NCBI RefSeq assembly: GCF_001571775.1
Contig: NZ_LRVM01000001.1
Span: 248,001 to 312,000 of the forward strand
Direction: 5' to 3'
Source: Anaerotignum neopropionicum
Lineage (GTDB): Bacteria; Bacillota; Clostridia; Lachnospirales; Anaerotignaceae
Length of the DNA stretch: 64,000 nt
The notes beneath the pieces are model-generated. The model ran no database searches. It saw only the letters and a program-made list of their open reading frames with translations, and had not been told where the DNA came from. Position 1 is the first letter of the stretch, and each line of letters starts with the position of its first letter. This document shows positions 51,024-60,889 of this stretch, one piece after another. A program made the position numbers and the translations under genes.

Positions 51024-52064
51024 ATGAAAAAGAGGTTGTTGATGGCACTAACGGTAAGTTTTCTCTTTGCAACGTCGGCATTTGCACATCCGCCCATCAA
51101 TGTATATGTGGATAGTCAGGCGGTTTCCTTTGACCAAGCCCCTATCATTATAAATGACCGTACGCTGGTGCCCATGCGTGCCATTTTTCAGGCCTTGGGC
51201 AGTGAGGTTAGCTGGTATGAGCCTACCAAAACGGTTACTTCAACAAAAGACGGAGATTCCTTTGTTTTGGTTATTGGACAAACAGGGCTCTATAAAAACG
51301 GACAGCTCGTCTATAGCATGGATGTGCCTGCACAAATTGTGAACGACAGAACTATGGTGCCTGTGCGTGCCATTGCCGAGGCTTTTGATGCGGAGGTGAA
51401 TTGGGATTCCGTTGGGTATGTGATAACCATTTTCTCTGCAGAGGATGCAACACAAAACAGCTATTCCACCACAGTTGAGGCAGAGGATGGTACCGTTGTT
51501 TTATCCTATAAAATGTCCCTTGCCCAAAGCAGTAATCAGTATGCGGCTCAAATGGAAAAAGTCCTTTTGGCTGAAGCGGAAGAACTTGCCAAAGATTTTG
51601 TGAATACTTATGGTGCAAAAGCGAAAAAGGATTATGAAGGGGCAAAGGCAGCGGGCAATTCCTTTGCACCCTATTATTCCGTGGGTTCCTATGAGATAAC
51701 GAGGGAGGACAGTGCCCTGGTATCCTTTTACGGAACAAGCACTGGGTATACCGGGGGAAGTGAAACAGTGAGGAGTTGTTCGTCCCATACCTTCTCTGCT
51801 AAAAACGGGAAGGAGCAAAAGCTTTCTGATCTCATAGATGACAGTCAAAAGGAGATAGAGGCTTTTTGGAGTACCTCCTTTGGTACACTTATTGATGAAA
51901 AACCCACAGGTTTTTATTCAGATGCAAAAAAGCGCTTGGAGAAGTGCATGGATAAGGTTGGGTTTTACTTGACGGCAGATGGTATTGCATTTTATTTGCC
52001 ACCGGAAACCATTGCCCCCAAGGAAGCGGGAATTATTTCGTTTACCATGAAGTATGAATTTTAG
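51024..52064 (+). CDS. Secreted stalk-domain protein with DUF3298 region
   Basis: A 346-residue exported protein. Residues 1-21 are a signal peptide (ATSAFA). Two copper-amine-oxidase N-terminal-type stalk repeats follow: RTLVPMRAIFQALGSEVSWY and RTMVPVRAIAEAFDAEVNWD, the usual surface scaffold module of Clostridia, with no copper site of its own. The C-terminal half (about 160-346) resembles DUF4163/DUF3298, with the end GIISFTMKYEF. That region is also found in RsiV and peptidoglycan-linked proteins, where it binds lysozyme or a polymer. AAAGAGGTG before the ATG. It begins 15 bases after the C_GCAxxG_C_C gene and may be cotranscribed with it. Confidence 0.85.
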   Translation: MKKRLLMALTVSFLFATSAFAHPPINVYVDSQAVSFDQAPIIINDRTLVPMRAIFQALGSEVSWYEPTKTVTSTKDGDSFVLVIGQTGLYKNGQLVYSMDVPAQIVNDRTMVPVRAIAEAFDAEVNWDSVGYVITIFSAEDATQNSYSTTVEAEDGTVVLSYKMSLAQSSNQYAAQMEKVLLAEAEELAKDFVNTYGAKAKKDYEGAKAAGNSFAPYYSVGSYEITREDSALVSFYGTSTGYTGGSETVRSCSSHTFSAKNGKEQKLSDLIDDSQKEIEAFWSTSFGTLIDEKPTGFYSDAKKRLEKCMDKVGFYLTADGIAFYLPPETIAPKEAGIISFTMKYEF

Positions 52065-52146
52065 GGAATTTTTATTGAATGCATAGAAGCCCGCCCCTTT
52101 ACAGGCGGCATGGAAACACTGGCCATTTTTGCAAAAAGAATAAAAC

Positions 52147-52202
52147 AAAAGCCTGTATTGTGGGGATTTGCAAGGCAAATCTTAAGCAATACAGGCTTTT
52201 TT
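52147..52202. terminator. Bidirectional terminator between converging genes
   Basis: AAAAGCCTGTATTG at 52147-52160 pairs perfectly with CAATACAGGCTTTT at 52187-52200; inside is another perfect stem GATTTGCaagGCAAATC at 52165-52181. T runs follow on both strands. Confidence 0.95.
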
Positions 52203-52218
52203 CTTATTGCGTTGAGGC

Positions 52219-52941
52219 TCAAAGCTTTTTCCACTCTGCCTTAAGCTCAGCCAAAAGCTCCTCCTTAGTTTGAGGGGGATGGTGTCCCTTGATGGCAAGG
52301 CGGAAGTCGATTTTTTCCAATTCGTCAATGTATGCGGTGAGTAAAACCTTATCATAAACCCATTCCTCCCCTTGGGGAACGGAGCAATAGGAGTCCCCCA
52401 GAAAGATGACGCTATCTTGAGGAATGATAAATACCACAGAATCCCGACAGTGGGGCGAAACAATTTCTCTTAATATACAGGTAATGTCCCCCAGATCAAT
52501 GGTCATGGAGCCATTAAAGCTGATTTCCGCCGTTTTTACTTTAATGTCGCTGCGGTGGGTATATTCCTTGCAAATATGGGTGTGGGCAAAAAGGGAATCC
52601 TCCCCTGTTTTCAGGCGTTTTTCCATGGCTTCATCATCCCACGCCCAATGGGACATTTTCTCCAGCTCTTTATTGGTTTTTCCTCCGGCAATGGTCGCCG
52701 CATTGGTTGCCCAAAGACCAAAGCTATGATCCCAATGGGCATGGGTTATAGAAAGATAGCGGGGAGGCGGAAGCTGATTTTCCTGCAATTTTTCTATGAA
52801 GTGATGATGATGGGCAGAGGAATTGCCTGCATCCATCATAAAACCTCCTTTTTCCCCTTTCACATAGCCCAAGGCGGGGCGGTCGGTTTCAGGATCATGC
52901 TCCATATAATAAATATGTTCTGATATTTTTGTAAGCTTCAT
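52219..52941 (-). CDS. MBL-fold metallo-hydrolase
   Basis: A 240-residue MBL-fold enzyme with the full canonical ligand set: ITHAHWDHSFGLW near residue 80, a His in IVSPHCRDSVVF, the Asp in DSVIFLGDSYCSV, and the His in IKGHHPPQT. There is no signal peptide. The substrate is unknown; the small variable C-terminus ends in a helix (EELLAELKAEWKKL). The frame extends to 52971, but AAAGGAAA leads to the ATG at 52941. Monocistronic; converges with the stalk-domain gene at a bidirectional terminator. Confidence 0.88.
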   Translation of the reverse strand: MKLTKISEHIYYMEHDPETDRPALGYVKGEKGGFMMDAGNSSAHHHHFIEKLQENQLPPPRYLSITHAHWDHSFGLWATNAATIAGGKTNKELEKMSHWAWDDEAMEKRLKTGEDSLFAHTHICKEYTHRSDIKVKTAEISFNGSMTIDLGDITCILREIVSPHCRDSVVFIIPQDSVIFLGDSYCSVPQGEEWVYDKVLLTAYIDELEKIDFRLAIKGHHPPQTKEELLAELKAEWKKL

Positions 52942-53069
52942 TGTGCGTTTCCTTTCTTGGCAACTTAACATAGCAAAGTACCGCTTATTTTATCAATAAA
53001 CGGTACTTCCATGCTTACTTAAGTATATCGTTTTTACATAGGAAAAAGCAATACAAAATTTTAATTATG

Positions 53070-56000
53070 TTATACCGTTGCTTTTTTTTGTGCTTTTAAT
53101 GCCTTTTTCTCTTTTCGTGCTTCTTTCTTTTGTTTTTTCCGCTCTTTTCTTTCATTCATCCATATGTAAATAATGGGAATAAACACAAGGGTTACAACGG
53201 TGGAAAAGGCGAGGCCGAAAATAACACCGATGGCCAAGCTTTTCATCATTTCGCCGCCTTCTCTCATGCTTAATGCCATAGGAAGCATACCCAAAATGGT
53301 AGTCAAGGTGGTCATTAAAATGGGGCGCAAACGTCTGGGTCCTGCCGTTACCAAAGCATCATAGCAGCTTAAGCCGCGGCCCATCAGCTGATTTGCATAA
53401 TCTACTAATACGATACCGTTATTAACAACCATACCGATGAGCATGACAAAGCCCATAAAGGCTGGCGTTGTTATGGTATGCCCTGTAAGGAACAGACCCA
53501 AAATACCGCCGGTAATTGCCAAAGGCATGGAAAACATAACGATAAAAGGATAACGCAGGGATTCAAACTGGGAAGCCATAATCATGTAAACCAAAAGCAC
53601 CCCAATTATCATACAGAGCATTAAGCTTCTAAAGGAATCCATCATCATTTCCATGTTGCCGGAATAAGCGTAGCTGCAACCATCAGGGAAATTATAAGAA
53701 GCCATGGCTCCATCAATCAATTTTTGTGCCTCGCTTGCGCTCATATCCTTAGTGTTGGCACTGATTGTAATATAATTCTTTTGGTTTTCGCGAGTAATAG
53801 AGGTTGCGCTTTCGCTGATTTCTACGTTGGCAACGTCAGTAAGAGGAATTTGAGAACCGCTTGCTGATGTGACCGTTAGGTTATTTAAGTCCGCCAGATA
53901 ATTCAGCTGTGTTGTATCGTAGCGCAATACCACATCCAACTCGTTGCCGTCCACCTTATATTTGGTTGCCGTGGTTCCGGAGATTGCCGTGCTTAAAGTA
54001 TTGGCAATGGCAGCGGTGGTAATACCATAATGGGAGGCCTTGCTTCGATCAATTACAACTCTTGCTTCGGGAACGGTGGTGCCCGTTGAGCCTTCCACAT
54101 CGCTAAAGCCATTAATATTGCTGATAAGTTCCACAATATCGTTCTCTACGTCCATCAAAACATTATTGTCATAGCCGTAAACATTAAAGGTTACATCGGC
54201 ACTGCTGCTACTGCCCATTGCCGATTGGGATGCGGATACGGAAAGTTCCATTCCCGGAATATTACCCAATAGCGTTTTGATTTCCTCACAAACCTCTGAG
54301 GTACTGCGGCTGCGCTGGTTTTTGGATACCAAATTCATATAAATACTTGCGGCTGCGCTATTGCTGGACATGGAGTCAGAACCGATATTGGCATAAACCG
54401 TTTCTGCCTCAGGTATGGTTTGCAGGCGATAAAGGGCCTCCAAAACAACCTCCTCTGTGGTATCCAGGGAAGTGCCGTTGGGCAGGGTAATGGAAATATT
54501 AGCTGTACCTTCATCCATTTCCTCCATAAAGTCCATTCCCGTCATGGGTACCGTAGCCAAACTGCCAATAAAGACGAGCAGAATGAGGAGAACCGTTTTT
54601 TTACGGTTTGCCAAAGCCCAACGTAGGAGATGGTCATATATTTGGGTGATGTAATCTAAAATTTTATCCCACAGAACAAGGCCGGCGGAGAATTTTTTGT
54701 ATTTTCGTAATTTTGTTTTCTTATCCTTTTGCAGCATTAAAGCACTTGCCATGGGAACGAAGGTAATGGCAACTACAAGGGAGGATAACAGGGCAAAGGT
54801 AACCGAGAAGGATAGGTTTTGCAAAAGCTGTCCGACGGAGCCTTTGGTGAAAGCAATGGGTAAGAATACCGCAACTGTTGTTAAGGTAGAAGCGGTAATT
54901 GCCATGGTAACTTCTTTTGCACCGATTTCCGCTGCTTCCTTTGGTGAATAGCCCCGTTCATAATATTGGTAAATGCTGTCTAAAACAACAATAGAGTTGT
55001 CAACCAGCATACCAATACCGATGGCGACACCGCCCATGGAGATGATATTTAAGGACATACCCGCCAAATACATCAAGGCAAAGGTGCTTAAGATTGATGT
55101 GGGAATGGATACGGCAATAATTCCCGAGGTAACAGGATTTTTTAAGAATAACATCAGTACAAAGAATGCAATCAGGGCACTCAGGAATGCGGTTTGGGTT
55201 ACGTTTGAAATGGAGTCCTTAATATAGTCTGAGGTATCCATGACAATGCTGATCTTTAGATCAGGATATTCCTTTGAAATTTTATTTAATTCTTTTTCAA
55301 TCTTATCGCTTGTTTTAACTAAATTTGCCGTAGACTGCTTGTTTACTGCAATCAGCATACCCTTTTGATTGTTGACATAGGAGATGGATTCTTCGTCCTT
55401 TTCCGTTTCCACAACGGTTGCCACATCGCTTAGCTGAATAATTGCGCCGGAGGGTGTGGCAATGGGCAGATCCCTGATTTCATCAACAGAGGAGAATTGT
55501 CCCATGGTACGCACCTGCAGCTTGGTTTCCCCTTGGGAAAGGGTGCCGGAGGGAAGGTTCATATTTTCTGCGGCTAAAACTTGAGAAAGAGCGCTGATGT
55601 TCAAATTGTATCCGGCAAGCTTCGTTGGATCAATGGTAATAGCCACTTCTTTTTCAATGCCGCCGTAGGAATCAATAGAGGCAACACCTTCAATACGCTC
55701 CAAGCGGGGCATAATATTGTCTTCCAACAGGTCGTTAAGCTCCTTTAAGTCAAGATGATCGGCGGTAACCCCTAAATAAATGGGGATGGCGTTCATATCT
55801 ATTTTAAAGATAATAGGATCGTTAACATCGTCAGGTAAAGAATATTTTGCTCGGTCTAGTACATCTCGTAAATCTAGGGAGGCCATGTCAATATCCGTAC
55901 CGTCCACAAATTGAACGATGATTAACGAAGTGTCGGAATTGGATATGGAGGTTACGGTATCCACGTTGTTTACTGTGCCAAGGGCATTTTCCAAAGGCTT

Positions 56001-56189
56001 GGAAACAATGTTTTCAATTTCTTCGGGGCCTGCGCCTACATAAGAGGTACTCACCAGCACAACGGGAATGTCAACGTTAGGCATTAAGGACAGATTTAGG
56101 CTGGTATAAGCCACAATACCTGCAATAAATACCATCAGCGTCACCATGATTGTGGTGACAGGTCGGCGTATGGAGATTCTGGAAAACAT
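53070..56189 (-). CDS. RND efflux permease (HAE-1 type)
   Basis: A 1039-residue resistance-nodulation-division permease with 12 membrane helices in two halves, each followed by a large extracytoplasmic loop. Visible family parts are RRPVTTIMVTLMVFIAGIVA at the start, the proton-relay helix GIGMLVDNSIVVLDSIYQYY (Asp in the usual place), AFMGFVMLIGMVVNNGIVLV and RLRPILMTTLTTILGMLPMA. The end is Lys-rich. Substrates are unknown; this group moves drugs, lipids or fatty acids. GGGGGAA before the ATG. It starts 3 bases after the adaptor gene, in one operon with MarR. No TolC-type protein is present, as expected for a Gram-positive cell. Confidence 0.95.
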   Translation of the reverse strand: MFSRISIRRPVTTIMVTLMVFIAGIVAYTSLNLSLMPNVDIPVVLVSTSYVGAGPEEIENIVSKPLENALGTVNNVDTVTSISNSDTSLIIVQFVDGTDIDMASLDLRDVLDRAKYSLPDDVNDPIIFKIDMNAIPIYLGVTADHLDLKELNDLLEDNIMPRLERIEGVASIDSYGGIEKEVAITIDPTKLAGYNLNISALSQVLAAENMNLPSGTLSQGETKLQVRTMGQFSSVDEIRDLPIATPSGAIIQLSDVATVVETEKDEESISYVNNQKGMLIAVNKQSTANLVKTSDKIEKELNKISKEYPDLKISIVMDTSDYIKDSISNVTQTAFLSALIAFFVLMLFLKNPVTSGIIAVSIPTSILSTFALMYLAGMSLNIISMGGVAIGIGMLVDNSIVVLDSIYQYYERGYSPKEAAEIGAKEVTMAITASTLTTVAVFLPIAFTKGSVGQLLQNLSFSVTFALLSSLVVAITFVPMASALMLQKDKKTKLRKYKKFSAGLVLWDKILDYITQIYDHLLRWALANRKKTVLLILLVFIGSLATVPMTGMDFMEEMDEGTANISITLPNGTSLDTTEEVVLEALYRLQTIPEAETVYANIGSDSMSSNSAAASIYMNLVSKNQRSRSTSEVCEEIKTLLGNIPGMELSVSASQSAMGSSSSADVTFNVYGYDNNVLMDVENDIVELISNINGFSDVEGSTGTTVPEARVVIDRSKASHYGITTAAIANTLSTAISGTTATKYKVDGNELDVVLRYDTTQLNYLADLNNLTVTSASGSQIPLTDVANVEISESATSITRENQKNYITISANTKDMSASEAQKLIDGAMASYNFPDGCSYAYSGNMEMMMDSFRSLMLCMIIGVLLVYMIMASQFESLRYPFIVMFSMPLAITGGILGLFLTGHTITTPAFMGFVMLIGMVVNNGIVLVDYANQLMGRGLSCYDALVTAGPRRLRPILMTTLTTILGMLPMALSMREGGEMMKSLAIGVIFGLAFSTVVTLVFIPIIYIWMNERKERKKQKKEARKEKKALKAQKKATV

Positions 56190-56192
56190 AAT

Positions 56193-57302
56193 TTATTCCC
56201 CCTTTGCCGTATTTTCTGAGGAGCTTTCTGCTGAAGCGGCCGGGTCTTGAAGGGCGACCTGTTCGCCGTCGGAAATGTAGGTTTGACCGCGGGTAACTAC
56301 CAGTGTGCCAGCAGGCAAATCGGAGGTGATTTCAATGGTTTCTCCCGTATCAATTCCGGTGGTTACCAGGGTTTTCTTTGCAATATCACCCTCAACAACA
56401 TAAACATAGGTTTCATCATTTTTCGTGAGGACTGCGCTTCTTGGCAATACCACAACGGCCTCCGCCTTTTCCTTTGTAAAGCTGACATCAGCCAGCATGC
56501 CGGCTTTAATGCTTCCATCCTTGTTGTTAAGCTCAACCTTCACAGAATATGTACCTGCTTGACCGGAGGCAGGACTTATGGTAGAAACCTTTCCAATCAA
56601 CGGAGTGTCAGAAACGGCGCTCATGGATACTTGCACTTCATCTCCAACGTGAATGGAATTTACTGCCTGTTCGGAAACACCCACCTCAACTTTAATTGTA
56701 GAAAGATCCATAATGACATAAGCGGGGGTAGCCTGGCTGATAAAGCTGCCGCGCTCCACATTTCTTTGCACAATAACACCGCTCATTGGTGAGGTGACGG
56801 TGCAATCGCCGATTTGTTTTTTCAAAACATCCAAGCTGATATCCAACGCTTCCATACTTGCCTTTGCAGAATCATAGGACAGCTTAATTTGATCCATTTC
56901 GTTTTTGGAAATAATGCCTTGTTCCAAAAGCACTTGGTTGTTGTTATAGATTTTTTCTGCATTTTCAAGGCTAAGGGCTGAAGCCTTATAGTTTGCTTCG
57001 GAACTGCGCAGCTGGTCGGTCAAATTGGAGGAATCAACGGTAAAAAGAACTTGATTTTCTCTTACAGTATCGCCAACCTCAAAGTTGTAGGACATGACTT
57101 TGCCAGCAACGGTGGTAACAACGGAAATCTCTTTTACTGCGGCAGCCTTTCCTGAATAAGAGAACGCATTGGAAATTGAGTCTATTCCAACGGCGGCGAC
57201 TTCAACACTACGTAATACAGGTGTTTCTTCTTCGCTTGCCCCATTGGCGCAGCCCGCCAAAAGAACAGTACAAAGACTTAAAACAATTAGCTTTTGGTTC
57301 AT
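56193..57302 (-). CDS. RND efflux periplasmic adaptor lipoprotein
   Basis: A 369-residue membrane fusion (HlyD/MexA-type) protein. Residues 1-18 form a lipoprotein signal (LLAGC). The barrel-sandwich hybrid motif is GKVMSYNFEVGDTVRENQVL near residue 70; the coiled-coil hairpin spans about 110-165; PMSGVIVQRNVERGSFISQA completes the lipoyl-like part; then the beta-barrel and membrane-proximal domain follow. It links the permease to the outside. The ATG overlaps the marR stop by 4 bases. Confidence 0.95.
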   Translation of the reverse strand: MNQKLIVLSLCTVLLAGCANGASEEETPVLRSVEVAAVGIDSISNAFSYSGKAAAVKEISVVTTVAGKVMSYNFEVGDTVRENQVLFTVDSSNLTDQLRSSEANYKASALSLENAEKIYNNNQVLLEQGIISKNEMDQIKLSYDSAKASMEALDISLDVLKKQIGDCTVTSPMSGVIVQRNVERGSFISQATPAYVIMDLSTIKVEVGVSEQAVNSIHVGDEVQVSMSAVSDTPLIGKVSTISPASGQAGTYSVKVELNNKDGSIKAGMLADVSFTKEKAEAVVVLPRSAVLTKNDETYVYVVEGDIAKKTLVTTGIDTGETIEITSDLPAGTLVVTRGQTYISDGEQVALQDPAASAESSSENTAKGE

Positions 57303-57778
57303 TTTAAGGTTCCTCCTGATATGATTAATTGATTGATTGCACTTAGGTGATGATATAAGGTCTGTTTCGTTTCATCATCAAACGAATCAAAGTAGCTGCT
57401 GGTAATGTTCATGAGGGCATTTTGGGTAGCATCCACAGTAGCATTTGCCTTATCGGTTAAACGGAAGTAAATTTTTCGACCGTCATCATCATTGGAAGGC
57501 AATTCTTTTTCTAAATAGCCTTTTTTTACTAGCTTTGCAATGCTTAGGGACGTACTGCTTTTGCTAAGGCAAAAAGAATTTGAAATTTGGGAAACGGTAT
57601 TTATGCCTAAATCTCGAATACAAAGGAGGAAATGAAATTGCTGCATTGTTAATTTTCCTACCTCTCCTTTCCCATTTATGCTAAACACCTGCTCCAAATG
57701 AAGCTTGCTCCAAAAGGTGATATTCACCTTTAGACTAAAAAAAAGCTCAGCGATCTTTTGACCGCTTACATCGGACAT
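57299..57778 (-). CDS. MarR-family transcriptional regulator
   Basis: A 159-residue winged-helix regulator. The helix-turn-helix is NTVSQISNSFCLSKSSTSLS (near residue 60) and the wing DDDGRKIYFRLTDK. It heads the efflux operon, so it most likely represses it and is released by substrate, as usual for MarR proteins; operator not proven. Its stop overlaps the adaptor ATG (4 bases). GAGGAGGAAG before the ATG, with a good promoter 40 bases upstream. Confidence 0.93.
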   Translation of the reverse strand: MSDVSGQKIAELFFSLKVNITFWSKLHLEQVFSINGKGEVGKLTMQQFHFLLCIRDLGINTVSQISNSFCLSKSSTSLSIAKLVKKGYLEKELPSNDDDGRKIYFRLTDKANATVDATQNALMNITSSYFDSFDDETKQTLYHHLSAINQLIISGGTLK

Positions 57779-57816
57779 AAAAACTTCCTCCTCTTTCCAC
57801 TTGTAAGATGCAACTA

Positions 57817-57845
57817 ATTTTATGATAAAACTATTTTAGTGTCAA
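57817..57845 (-). promoter_or_regulatory. Promoter of the marR-adaptor-permease operon
   Basis: On the minus strand TTGACA (57840-57845) and TAAAAT (57817-57822) with a 17-base spacer, about 40 bases before the marR ATG at 57778. Confidence 0.85.
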
Positions 57846-58084
57846 TCGATTTATGGTAAAAAATTATTAAGAATTGTTAAAGATTTTAATGTGTTTTTAA
57901 GCTGGGAAGAAAGGCCATAAATTAAACTGATGAAATAGAAAGGTGCAATTTGTATTTTTGAATGATACAAAGTTGGTAAAAGTCCAAGAAAATATAATGT
58001 TATAAATTTTTATAGCTGCAATTGGATGGGGAGCATGAGAAAAGGCATTTTTCCAAGGAAGAAAATACGCAGACTGATGACAAG
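57846..58084. other. A/T-rich gap before the repeat, no gene seen
   Basis: About 240 bases. Short frames on both strands have neither a ribosome site nor recognisable sequence. Confidence 0.4.
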
Positions 58085-58235
58085 CCTTGGGTGCCACCCA
58101 AACCCCCTTGCTTTTTGAAAAAAGCAAGACCAAAAACTTTTATTAAAACCCCATATTCATGGGGTTTTAGATGGGTCAATGGGTGAAACCCTTGTGGGTG
58201 TTTGAGGGGAAAGCCCTCAAGGGTTTGACTTTATT
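58085..58235. repeat. Mosaic palindromic repeat (copy 7)
   Basis: Contains TTGCTTTTTgaaAAAAGCAA, AACCCCATAttcATGGGGTT at about 58145-58164, GGGTCAATGGGtgaaACCCTTG, a GTTTGAGGGGaaaGCCCTCAAG module and a GACTTTATTGAC tail. The modules match copies 2, 3 and 6. Confidence 0.8.
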
Positions 58236-58346
58236 GACAGGCTAAGGCATTTTTCTATGCTTTATAAATTAATTTATTTCGTTGGACATCAGTTTTTGCT
58301 TGTCAAAGCCAAGGTTTTTCGCCTGTGTGCTTCTAAAACCACTGGT

Positions 58347-59495
58347 TTATGTCAGTCCCAATGCCAACAACAAATTCATATAGGTTTCAACGCCAAAGCA
58401 CAGTATTTTTTCGTCAAAATCAAAATCCCCGCTGTGCAGAGGGTGGATAAAGCCCTTTTCTTCATTTCCTGCGCCCAAAAAGAAAAATAAACCGGGCACT
58501 GCTTGTTGAAAAAAGGAAAAATCTTCGGCAAGCATATAGGGCGGTGTTGTCAGATAGCTGTCGCCGCAGGCCTTTTCCAAGGCATGAACCAAGACGGCAT
58601 CGTTGTTTACCACACGGTACATATGGCGAAAGGCAACAACACCCTCACAGCCATAGCCTTCGGCAATGAATTTAACGGCTGCCTCTATCCTTTGCACCAT
58701 TTTTTCATAGACTTCGTCGGAAAAAGCGCGCATGGTACCCTCGATGCAAACCTCCTTTGCAACGATATTGCAAGCCTCGCCGCCGTGAATGGAGCCAAAG
58801 GATAAAATTCCGCTCTCCAAGGGAGAAATATTGCGGGATAAAATGGTGTGCAGGCCATTAATTACTGCTCCCGCCGCCAAAAGCGCATCTGCCCCCAGAT
58901 GAGGTTGTGCTCCGTGGGAGCTTTTGCCAAGAATACGCACAGAAACCTCTCCGTTTCGTGCCATCATCCCGCCCGCTCTGCAGGCAATTTTCCCTTGGGG
59001 AACATCGGGAAAAATGTGGCAGCCAATGACCTTGGAAATGTTGTATTTTTCAATGATTCCTGCTTCAACCATGAGCCTTGCGCCGCCGGGGCCTTCCTCT
59101 GCCGGCTGAAAAATCAAAACCACATCCCCTTTGGGACGCTCCTTTTGTGCCATAAGGTATTTTGCAAAGCCAAGGAGAATGGTCATATGGCCGTCATGGC
59201 CGCAGGCATGCATCAAGCCCTCGTGGCAGGAGGCATATGGCCGGGGTGGCTCCTGCACAGTCAGTGCATCCATATCGGCACGAAAGGCAATGGGTTTTTC
59301 CGTTCCCTTTCCCCTAATTAAGCCGATTACCCCAGTTTCAAGGCAGCGCTCCACTTCGTCAACGCCCAGTGTATGCAGCATATTTTCTATGTAAGCGGCG
59401 GTTTTATGCTCCGAAAGCCCTAATTCGGGAATCCGGTGTAAGTCCCGACGAATTTGTCTAAGCTCTTGCTCCATATTTAAAATAGCTTTTCGCAA
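58347..59495 (-). CDS. M20 amidohydrolase (candidate N-acetyldiaminopimelate deacetylase)
   Basis: A 382-residue M20D-type metallo-amidohydrolase. The metal and catalytic motifs are AFRADMDALTV near residue 70, HACGHDGHMTILLG near residue 91, FQPAEEGPGGA near residue 128 and GCHIFPDVPQG near residue 155; a dimerisation domain is inserted in the middle. The nearest described relatives act on N-acyl amino acids. Divergent from it is dapH, whose product makes N-acetyl-diaminopimelate precursor, so the deacetylase (DapL-type in the acetylase branch) is a good candidate, but the sequence alone cannot exclude a generic hippurate-type hydrolase. The start is TTG at 59495 behind GGAGGG; an ATG seven codons later is possible. 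Confidence 0.82.
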   Translation of the reverse strand: MRKAILNMEQELRQIRRDLHRIPELGLSEHKTAAYIENMLHTLGVDEVERCLETGVIGLIRGKGTEKPIAFRADMDALTVQEPPRPYASCHEGLMHACGHDGHMTILLGFAKYLMAQKERPKGDVVLIFQPAEEGPGGARLMVEAGIIEKYNISKVIGCHIFPDVPQGKIACRAGGMMARNGEVSVRILGKSSHGAQPHLGADALLAAGAVINGLHTILSRNISPLESGILSFGSIHGGEACNIVAKEVCIEGTMRAFSDEVYEKMVQRIEAAVKFIAEGYGCEGVVAFRHMYRVVNNDAVLVHALEKACGDSYLTTPPYMLAEDFSFFQQAVPGLFFFLGAGNEEKGFIHPLHSGDFDFDEKILCFGVETYMNLLLALGLT

Positions 59496-59555
59496 AGAAA
59501 TCCCTCCTTTTTATAATAATTTTTACCATTGTATCACAAAATACGCCCGACGACC

Positions 59556-59584
59556 TTGGAAAATATTATTTTTTCATATATAAT
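59556..59584 (+). promoter_or_regulatory. Promoter of dapH
   Basis: TTGGAA at 59556-59561 and TATAAT at 59579-59584, spacer 17, about 35 bases before the dapH ATG. Confidence 0.75.
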
Positions 59585-59618
59585 AGGTAATTATATTAAC
59601 ATGAATGGAGGAACAAAA

Positions 59619-60329
59619 ATGAACTACGATATGACAAATCCTTATGAGATCGCAAAATATATTAAGGATGCAAAGAAGGTTACACCTGTAAAGGTTTATG
59701 TAAATGGCGATTTAAGTGGTGTGAAAAAAGAAAATGTGAAGCTCTTTGGTAACGGAAGCTTCTGGATTATGCTGGGTGATGCTGCTTTGGTAAAAGAGGT
59801 TTTAGAGGAAAAAGCCGCAGACATTCAGGAATATCATATGGAATATGATAGAAGAAATTCCGCCGTACCAATGCTGGATATTACCAATTTGGAAGCGCGC
59901 ATTGAGCCGGGCTGTTTTATTCGTGATCGGGTAAAAATTGGAAAAAATGCCGTTGTAATGATGGGGGCTGTCATCAATATCGGCGCGGAAATCGGCGATG
60001 GTACTATGATTGACATGAATGCCGTTTTGGGGGCAAGAGCCACCGTAGGTAAAAATGCGCATATTGGTGCCGGGGCCGTTTTGGCAGGTGTTTTGGAGCC
60101 GCCTAGCGCAACCCCTGTTGTTGTTGGCGATGGAGCATTAATCGGTGCAAATGCCGTTGTTTTGGAGGGGGTTCAGATTGGTGCAAATGCCGTTGTTGCG
60201 GCAGGTGCCATTGTGACGGAGGATGTACCTGAGGGTGCTGTGGTAGCCGGCTCTCCTGCAAAAATTGTGAAGATGAAGGACGAAAAGACGGAAAGCAAAA
60301 CCCAGATTTTGGATGATTTAAGAAAATAA
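59619..60329 (+). CDS. dapH: Tetrahydrodipicolinate N-acetyltransferase
   Basis: A 236-residue acetyltransferase that transfers acetyl from acetyl-CoA to tetrahydrodipicolinate in the acetylase branch of lysine and diaminopimelate synthesis. The N-terminal part begins [20 protein letters not shown], typical of DapH/YkuQ; residues 88-210 form the left-handed beta-helix with hexapeptide repeats such as [20 protein letters not shown], and [19 protein letters not shown] carries the active region. GGAGG before the ATG; the frame extends upstream but with no site. It is divergent from the M20 gene and ends at a terminator. Confidence 0.95.
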   Translation: MNYDMTNPYEIAKYIKDAKKVTPVKVYVNGDLSGVKKENVKLFGNGSFWIMLGDAALVKEVLEEKAADIQEYHMEYDRRNSAVPMLDITNLEARIEPGCFIRDRVKIGKNAVVMMGAVINIGAEIGDGTMIDMNAVLGARATVGKNAHIGAGAVLAGVLEPPSATPVVVGDGALIGANAVVLEGVQIGANAVVAAGAIVTEDVPEGAVVAGSPAKIVKMKDEKTESKTQILDDLRK

Positions 60330-60338
60330 AGGATGATT

Positions 60339-60371
60339 GGCTTGGTGAAAATGTTTTGCCAGGCCTTTTTT
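60339..60371 (+). terminator. Terminator of dapH
   Basis: GGCTTGG at 60339-60345 pairs with CCAGGCC at 60359-60365 (one T-G) and is followed by T6. Confidence 0.8.
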
Positions 60372-60460
60372 CATTGCTTGCAAGATACTAAGGGCTGTGC
60401 TACCATATGCATAGATTCCTTTTGTGTGGGAAAAAACAGGAGTGGAAAGGAAAGAAGAAA

Positions 60461-60889
60461 ATGAGAAAAGGTTTGGTTTTTTTAGTTTCGGTTTTTTTGA
60501 TTTTTTTAACGGCGTGTGGCAGTGGGGAAAATGGGGGAACTGTCTATACGGAGGTAAATGTGGAGGATGGAATTTCCTTTGTTTTAAAGGAGGGAACCCT
60601 AAAAAGCTCCGGCGCAACCTTTATTTTGACCAATAATACGGAAGGGCCAATCAATTACAGTGCCCATGAATATCATTTTGAGCAGCTGAAGGATGGGCAA
60701 TGGGTGGAATTTACGGGAACAGCCCAGGCCAACTGGAGTGAAGAAGCAGCTACACTGGAAGCGGGTCAGGAGGTTGAATTAAGCTATGTCTGGAAAACCT
60801 TCTGCGGAAGTACGGTAAAAGGTACACAATATCGCTTGATTATTCTGGTCAATGGCAGCGCTGTTGCAGTTGAAATTACGGGGATTTAA
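60461..60889 (+). CDS. Small lipoprotein with bacterial Ig-like (Big_14-type) domain
   Basis: A 142-residue exported lipoprotein: signal FLVSVFLIFLTACGSGENGG with lipobox LTAC. The rest is one beta-sandwich: EDGISFVLKEGTLKSSGATF, ILTNNTEGPINYSAHEYHFE, QLKDGQWVEF and AGQEVELSYVWKTFCGS. TNNTEGPINYSAHEYHFEQL and the closing YRLIILVNG fit the Big_14 Ig-like family, a common partner in Clostridia surface lipoproteins. Function unknown. GGAAAGGAAAG before the ATG at 60461; the frame itself opens at 60407. Monocistronic. Confidence 0.8.
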   Translation: MRKGLVFLVSVFLIFLTACGSGENGGTVYTEVNVEDGISFVLKEGTLKSSGATFILTNNTEGPINYSAHEYHFEQLKDGQWVEFTGTAQANWSEEAATLEAGQEVELSYVWKTFCGSTVKGTQYRLIILVNGSAVAVEITGI